The notes beneath the pieces were generated by a model, which searched no databases, had not been told where the DNA came from, and saw nothing but the letters and a program-made list of their open reading frames with translations. The translations under genes and the position numbers were made by a program. A stretch of DNA of 64,000 bases from JAYREN01 sp963663375 (GTDB taxonomy: Bacteria > Acidobacteriota > Holophagae > Holophagales > Holophagaceae), in the NCBI GenBank assembly GCA_963663375.1, contig OY760195.1, positions 2,356,001-2,420,000 of the forward strand. Reading direction: 5' to 3'. How positions within the stretch are numbered: position 1 is the first letter of the stretch; every line of letters starts with the position of its first letter. Shown here one piece after another: positions 59,779-64,000 of the stretch.

Positions 59779-60369
59779 TCAACCCTTCTGCTGGCTGCGC
59801 TTGAACTCCTCGATCACGGAGTCCGCGTGGGACTTCCGCTCATCGGGGGTAGTACCGGTCTGGGCGATGGTGCGGCTGATGTTGGCCCGCTCGCCTTCGC
59901 TCTTCAGGCCGGTGCCCAGCAGGTCCACGATGTAGTCGTGGATCTGGCGCAGGTGGTACACGATCCGCTCGAGCTTCTGCCGGGTGATGTCCTGGAACTG
60001 CATGAGATCCATGGCCTCGAAGACCTTGTCCTGGATGGTTTTCCCCGCGGACATGATCTCGTGGAGGGATTGCTGGACGGCGCCGTCCTGGGCGCCGGGC
60101 TGCTGCATGACCTGGGTGATGAGGTCCTGCTGCTTCAGGACAAGCTGGCTGATCACATCCAGCTGATCCATGACCTTATTGGTTTCGCGCTCGGTGACGG
60201 CGGTGACCGCATCGATCTCGGAGATCACCTGCCCGCCCTTATCGGCGCCCAGATCGGGTGCCTTGGTGGGGATGGGCGCCGCCGCGGGCGGAGCCTCCTT
60301 GGCCTTCTTCCCCTTGCCCGCGGGTTTTCCGCCGGTGTTCAAAAGGGCGTCGATTTCAGACTGATCCAT
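59779..60369 (-). CDS. cheZ: CheZ-like CheY-P phosphatase with FliM-like N-terminal peptide
   Basis: 196 residues. The N-terminus MDQSEIDALLN resembles the CheY-binding peptide of FliM (SQDEIDALL), as in epsilon-proteobacterial CheZ. A Pro/Lys/Ala-rich linker follows. The helical hairpin region ends in MQFQDITRQKLERIVYHL with Asp 127 and Gln 131 in the spacing of the CheZ catalytic pair. The likely role is dephosphorylating the CheY encoded immediately upstream (cheY ends 15 bases before). It has the same active-site helix as the CheW-CheZ fusion. Confidence 0.75.
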   Translation of the reverse strand: MDQSEIDALLNTGGKPAGKGKKAKEAPPAAAPIPTKAPDLGADKGGQVISEIDAVTAVTERETNKVMDQLDVISQLVLKQQDLITQVMQQPGAQDGAVQQSLHEIMSAGKTIQDKVFEAMDLMQFQDITRQKLERIVYHLRQIHDYIVDLLGTGLKSEGERANISRTIAQTGTTPDERKSHADSVIEEFKRSQQKG

Positions 60370-60384
60370 GGGACCCCCAGAGCA

Positions 60385-60741
60385 CTAGCCGAGCAGGGAC
60401 TCGATCTTTTCCTTCAGGGTCTCGGGGGTGAAGGGTTTCACCACGTAGTTGTTCACGCCGGCCTGGAGGGCCGCGACGATGTCTTCCTTCGCCGCGTTGG
60501 TGGTCACCATGAGGATGGGGATGCTGGAATTGGTGGTTCGCACGGTGGTGACGAACTCCAGCCCGTCCATCTCGGGCATGTTCCAGTCGGTAATGATCAT
60601 CTCCACGCCGCCCTGGCCCAGCTTTTCGAGACCGGCCTTGCCGTGTTCGGCCTCGACCACGTCGGTGTAACCGATGCGGGACAGGGTGTTGATGATGATG
60701 CGGCGCATCGTTGATGAGTCGTCCACGATCAGGATCTTCAA
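60385..60741 (-). CDS. cheY: Chemotaxis response regulator CheY
   Basis: 118 residues, single receiver domain, starting at TTG 60741 with AAGGAG eight bases upstream. The DD pair (IVDDSSTMRRI), phosphoacceptor Asp in ITDWNMPEMDG, Thr in MVTTNAAKED and Lys in VVKPFTPETL match CheY, including WNMPxMDG that is typical of chemotaxis regulators. It is phosphorylated by CheA and dephosphorylated by the CheZ-like proteins in the same operon. Confidence 0.96.
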   Translation of the reverse strand: MKILIVDDSSTMRRIIINTLSRIGYTDVVEAEHGKAGLEKLGQGGVEMIITDWNMPEMDGLEFVTTVRTTNSSIPILMVTTNAAKEDIVAALQAGVNNYVVKPFTPETLKEKIESLLG

Positions 60742-60766
60742 GGGAGTCTCCTTTGGAGGGTTCGGG

Positions 60767-61162
60767 CTAGTACGTGTCCGCCGGGGCGGCAGCTGCGATG
60801 AATTTTAGGAGCGCGGCCCAGTCATCGGGATAGACATTGAGGAACTTGATTCCGAGCTCAAAGCCTCCGGAATCCATCTGCTCCACTCGGACGACTTGAC
60901 CCACGGCCACCAGGGGGCGCACAGCCTTGTCGCTGGCGGAGCCGAGGGAACCCTGGGACTTGCCCCATCCGGGAAGGTGGGCCTCCAGCTTGAGGAGGGT
61001 GCCCAGGGGGTATTCCCGGGGGGCGCTGAGCAGCAGGCCCCCGCCGGAGACATCCTTGAAGACGCTCTGGGAGGCCTCCGGCACACCGGAGAAGGTCAGT
61101 TCCTGGAACCCCACGGTGGCGCCGAGGGGGATGCGGGTGAATTGTCGTCGTTCAGAAGGCAT
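60767..61162 (-). CDS. PilZ domain protein (c-di-GMP receptor candidate)
   Basis: 131 residues from ATG 61162 (a TTG three codons upstream is alternative). The c-di-GMP binding motifs RRQFTRIPL (RxxxR) and DVSGGGLLL (D/NxSxxG) are present, the core of PilZ. The C-terminal strand FELGIKFLNV completes the barrel. It may tune motility or pilus function in response to c-di-GMP. It lies between the cyclase and cheY on the same strand. Confidence 0.92.
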   Translation of the reverse strand: MPSERRQFTRIPLGATVGFQELTFSGVPEASQSVFKDVSGGGLLLSAPREYPLGTLLKLEAHLPGWGKSQGSLGSASDKAVRPLVAVGQVVRVEQMDSGGFELGIKFLNVYPDDWAALLKFIAAAAPADTY

Positions 61163-61244
61163 GGTTCTCAACCCTCAGGGACGGATCGGTCATTCGGGCC
61201 GGGGACATGAATTCCGGGCTTGGGGCCGGGGTCGGGCCTGAGCC

Positions 61245-62858
61245 TCAGTCCTTCCAGAGCACCTCGAAGGGCCGGATGGGGCTCTCGATGCCTTTGAGGA
61301 CGACGGGGTCCAGTTGCCTGAGGTTGTCGGGCCCCAGGATCTCCGCCGTGCGGGGACCGATCACCACCTGGTTAGGTTTGGCCACGGAGCTCTCCAGGCG
61401 GGAGGCCAGGTTCACCGTGGAACCCATGACCGTATAATCCATGCGTTTTTCACAGCCGATATCGCCCGCGAAGGCCTCGCCGCTGTTCACGCCGATCCGC
61501 ATCCGCAGCTCCGGGTAGCCTTCGGGCAGGTTCTGGTTCATGAATTCCAGGGCCTGCTGCATTGCCACGGCCGCTTCCACCGCGTGGCGGGCGTGGTCGG
61601 GGTCCGGGGCGGGGGCCCCAAAAAAGGCCATGATGGCGTCGCCGATGTACTTGTCCAGGGTGCCGCCCCGCAGGAAGATCTGCTCGGTCATCACTTCGAA
61701 GGAACGATTGAGGATGGAGGCCAGCAGCATGGGCTCCATGCCCTCGCTCATCCGGGTGAAACCGGAGATGTCGGCGAAGAGCACGCTGATCTCGCATCGC
61801 TGGGCCTGGAGGATGGGGGCATCCAGGCACTGGGCGGCCTTGAGGATCTGTTCGACCACCTGGGGGCTGTGGTAGCGCTCGAGGCGCTGGCGGAACCGGG
61901 CCTCCCGTTCTCGCTGGATGCCCACGGCGGCGAAATTGGCCATGGCCGAGAGGAGATGCTCGTCTTCCCGCCGAAAGCCGCCCTTGTTGAGGCTGGATTC
62001 CAAATAAATGACCCCCAGGGCTTGGTCGTCCACGATGAGGGGCGTGCAGAGGGCCGAGGTGATGCCGTGTATCTTGATGCTCTCCCCGGCGGCGAAGCGG
62101 GGATCCACCCGGGCATCGGTGGTGAGGATCGTCACTCGGTCCTTCATGGCCGTGCGGGCGATGGTGCGGCTGATGGGATTGGAGATGGCCCCGGGCTTCT
62201 CTTCCCAGACCAGTTCCGGGACCAGTTCGCCGGTGGCATCCGCCAGGAGGATGAAGCCCCGCTGGCAGGGGATCTGGCCCGTCACCAGGGTCATCACCGA
62301 ATCCAGCAGCTCCTGGAGACTGGCGGCCCGGAGGAGCTGGCCCGCCATGGTGGCCAAGCGCTGGAAGAGGGCTCCCACTTCCACCGGGGGCTTCTCGGCC
62401 TGGTGCATGGCGAGCATGGCCTCCAGGCTGGCGTGGGGCACGAGGATGCTGCCGGAGGCGTCAAAGGCCCGATCCTCCAGGGAGATCTTGGAGTCCTGGG
62501 CCCCCTTGGGGGAAGCGGGGGACAGGCCGGACACCAGGGCCGTGCCGGGTTCGGTGGGCCGTATCTCGGAGGCACTCTCGGGAATCCACTGGATGGGAAT
62601 CTCCCCCAGTAGGACGGTGTCGCCCAGATGCAGCAGGGTCGGGGTCACCACCGAGACCCCATTCAAACTCGTGCCGTTCAGGGACTTAAGATCCACGACA
62701 TAGGGCTTCCCGTCCTTCAGGAAGAAGCGGGAATGGACCCGGCTCACCGCATTGGAGGCCAGCCGGATGGTCGCGGCGTCGCCTCGGCCCACAGTGACCC
62801 CTTCTTCCGTCAGCTCGACGCGGTGTCGAGCGCCTTCCAAGAGCAGGGTGATCTTCAT
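61245..62858 (-). CDS. FHA-GAF-class III adenylate/guanylate cyclase
   Basis: 537 residues. FHA at the N-terminus (VTVGRGDAATIRLASNAVSRVHSRF in pieces, then SLNGTSLNG). A GAF domain follows (about 165-310; SALCTPLIVDDQALGVIYLES). The class III cyclase domain has FADISGFTRM with metal Asp, GGTLDKYIGDAIMAFFG with second metal Asp and a Lys fitting adenylate specificity, and DYTVMGSTVNLASRLE with transition-state Asn/Arg. It probably makes cAMP, gated by a GAF ligand and FHA-bound phosphoprotein. It is upstream of the PilZ gene. Confidence 0.93.
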   Translation of the reverse strand: MKITLLLEGARHRVELTEEGVTVGRGDAATIRLASNAVSRVHSRFFLKDGKPYVVDLKSLNGTSLNGVSVVTPTLLHLGDTVLLGEIPIQWIPESASEIRPTEPGTALVSGLSPASPKGAQDSKISLEDRAFDASGSILVPHASLEAMLAMHQAEKPPVEVGALFQRLATMAGQLLRAASLQELLDSVMTLVTGQIPCQRGFILLADATGELVPELVWEEKPGAISNPISRTIARTAMKDRVTILTTDARVDPRFAAGESIKIHGITSALCTPLIVDDQALGVIYLESSLNKGGFRREDEHLLSAMANFAAVGIQREREARFRQRLERYHSPQVVEQILKAAQCLDAPILQAQRCEISVLFADISGFTRMSEGMEPMLLASILNRSFEVMTEQIFLRGGTLDKYIGDAIMAFFGAPAPDPDHARHAVEAAVAMQQALEFMNQNLPEGYPELRMRIGVNSGEAFAGDIGCEKRMDYTVMGSTVNLASRLESSVAKPNQVVIGPRTAEILGPDNLRQLDPVVLKGIESPIRPFEVLWKD

Positions 62859-62964
62859 CGTCGGGATCCAGGCTGGGGCGGGTCGAGTCTATCACGGAGG
62901 TTTCCGACGCGAGGCTGTACCCTGATGAGTTCCGACCCGAAGGGGATCGGCCGGAGAACGCGCA

Positions 62965-64000
62965 ATGACCAAGGTCGGTTTCATGTCGCTGGGATGCCCG
63001 AAGAACCTCGTGGACAGCGAGGTGATGCTGGGGCATCTGCGGCTCAAGGGCTTCACCCTCACCCACCACATGGAGGAGGCCGAAGTCCTGGTGGTGAACA
63101 CCTGCGGCTTCATCGAGCCCGCCAAGAAGGAATCCATCGAGGCCATCCTCGAGGCGGCCGGCATGAAACAGAAGGGCGCCTGCAAGAAACTGATCGTGGC
63201 GGGTTGCCTGGTGGAGCGCTACCGGGACGAGCTGTTGGCGGACATGCCCGAGATCGACGCCTGCCTGGGCACCCGGGACATCGAGCACATTGCCGAGATC
63301 ATCGGCGCCGACGATAGGCTCTTCGAGCCCGAGCGGGATCCCGCCTACCTCTACAGCGAGGCCAGCCCCCGCCTGCTCACCACACCCAAGGCCACCGCCT
63401 ACCTCAAGATCAGCGAGGGCTGCGATCACGCCTGTGCCTTCTGTGCCATCCCCGCCATCCGTGGCCCCCAGCGCAGCCGGAGCATCGAGAGCATCGTGGC
63501 CGAGGCGCGCAACCTCGTGGCCCAGGGCGTCCTGGAGATCAGTCTGGTGGGCCAGGACACCACCGATTTCGGTCGGGATCTGGGCGATCCCGATGGCCTG
63601 GAAAAGCTGGTGCGGGAGCTGGGCAAGGTGGAGGGCCTCAAGTGGTTCCGCGTCCACTACAGCTACCCCAACCGCACCACCGAGGGCCTACTGCACGCCA
63701 TGGCCGAGACGGCCAACTGCGCGAAGTACCTGGACATGCCGCTGCAGCATGCGGATCCCAAGGTGCTCAAGACCATGGCCCGGGGGGGCGGGGCCGCCTC
63801 CTTCCTCAAGCTGCTGAAGCAGATTCGCCGCATCGTGCCCGGGGTATTCATCCGCTCCAACTTCATCGTGGGCTTTCCCGGCGAAACCCCCGAGGCCTTC
63901 CAGACCCTCTTCGACTTCGTGAAGGAGGCCGAATTCGAGCACGTGGGCGTCTTTACCTATTCCCTGGAGGAAGGCACCCCGGCCTTCGGCCTGGGCGATC
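62965..64000 (+). CDS. rimO: Ribosomal protein S12 methylthiotransferase RimO (3' end cut by window edge)
   Basis: The frame starts at ATG 62965 and runs past the window end, so about 345 residues are visible. The UPF0004 cluster Cys residues lie in SLGCPKNLVDSE, VVNTCGFI and VAGCLVE. The radical SAM motif is CDHACAFC (CxxxCxxC), and the MPLQHADPKVLK and GFPGETPE blocks follow. RimO adds a methylthio group to Asp in ribosomal protein S12. RimO is distinguished from MiaB by CPKNLVDSE and the SYPN region. It is divergent from the cyclase gene. Confidence 0.96.
   Translation, partial: MTKVGFMSLGCPKNLVDSEVMLGHLRLKGFTLTHHMEEAEVLVVNTCGFIEPAKKESIEAILEAAGMKQKGACKKLIVAGCLVERYRDELLADMPEIDACLGTRDIEHIAEIIGADDRLFEPERDPAYLYSEASPRLLTTPKATAYLKISEGCDHACAFCAIPAIRGPQRSRSIESIVAEARNLVAQGVLEISLVGQDTTDFGRDLGDPDGLEKLVRELGKVEGLKWFRVHYSYPNRTTEGLLHAMAETANCAKYLDMPLQHADPKVLKTMARGGGAASFLKLLKQIRRIVPGVFIRSNFIVGFPGETPEAFQTLFDFVKEAEFEHVGVFTYSLEEGTPAFGLGD

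Noticed and set aside
1..64000. CRISPR arrays, rRNA, tRNA genes, or transposase genes.
   Set aside because: No regularly spaced repeats, rRNA cores, tRNA cloverleaf motifs or transposase motifs were noticed, but this was by eye without software.

Overview
The window is a GC-rich bacterial chromosome segment with densely packed, often overlapping genes. It has no rRNA, tRNA, CRISPR array or recognisable transposase. It carries a Gram-negative style LPS/O-antigen locus, respiratory complex I, F-type ATPase membrane genes, type IV pilus genes and a chemosensory operon. That mix, together with a c subunit bearing an N-terminal signal-like extension, would fit an Acidobacteriota relative of the Holophagae (Geothrix/Holophaga type) or a deltaproteobacterium-like lineage. 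This placement is inference, not something the sequence proves.

Region 1 (1-18.8 kb) starts with a truncated NtrC-family regulator and continues as a surface-polysaccharide locus. rfbF, rfbG and rfbH, an RfbS/RfbJ-like reductase and an RfbE-like 2-epimerase together form a CDP-3,6-dideoxyhexose (paratose/tyvelose) pathway. A second, compact operon (9.76-14.14 kb) holds a thiamine-diphosphate enzyme, an SDR, a dehydroquinate-synthase-like sugar cyclase and an HpcH/HpaI-type aldolase. It suggests an unusual branched or carbocyclic sugar. Glycosyltransferases of GT-C, GT2, GT4 and GT9 type surround these genes.

Region 2 (19-25.6 kb) has a DUF1573 secreted protein, an EamA permease and a signalling trio: REC-PP2C phosphatase, STAS protein, and a protein whose motif order resembles RelA/SpoT alarmone synthetases. 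Membrane-sector ATP synthase genes (atpE, atpB, two atpI/atpZ-like) follow. Region 3 (25.6-36.8 kb) is a minus-strand complex I operon, nuoABCDHIJKLMN, with no nuoE, nuoF or nuoG. Two repeat-derived insertions lie in or beside it.

Region 4 (36.9-55 kb) is mixed: pilB, a secreted hydrolase, an MdlA-like ABC exporter, a reduced oligopeptide-type transporter with a peroxiredoxin, fabI, a TPR protein, two pilin genes, a spermidine-synthase-like membrane protein, an AT-richer three-gene ABC-2 exporter, a DUF493 protein and asnS. Region 5 (55.1-62.9 kb) is a chemosensory/second-messenger operon: FHA-GAF-cyclase, PilZ, CheY, CheZ-like, triple-CheW, CheA and a CheW-CheZ fusion. The window ends inside rimO.

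The most unusual items are the TPP/cyclase/aldolase sugar operon, the RelA/SpoT-like protein beside the STAS/PP2C pair, the two CheZ-like proteins (one fused to CheW), and the complex I operon without its NADH module.
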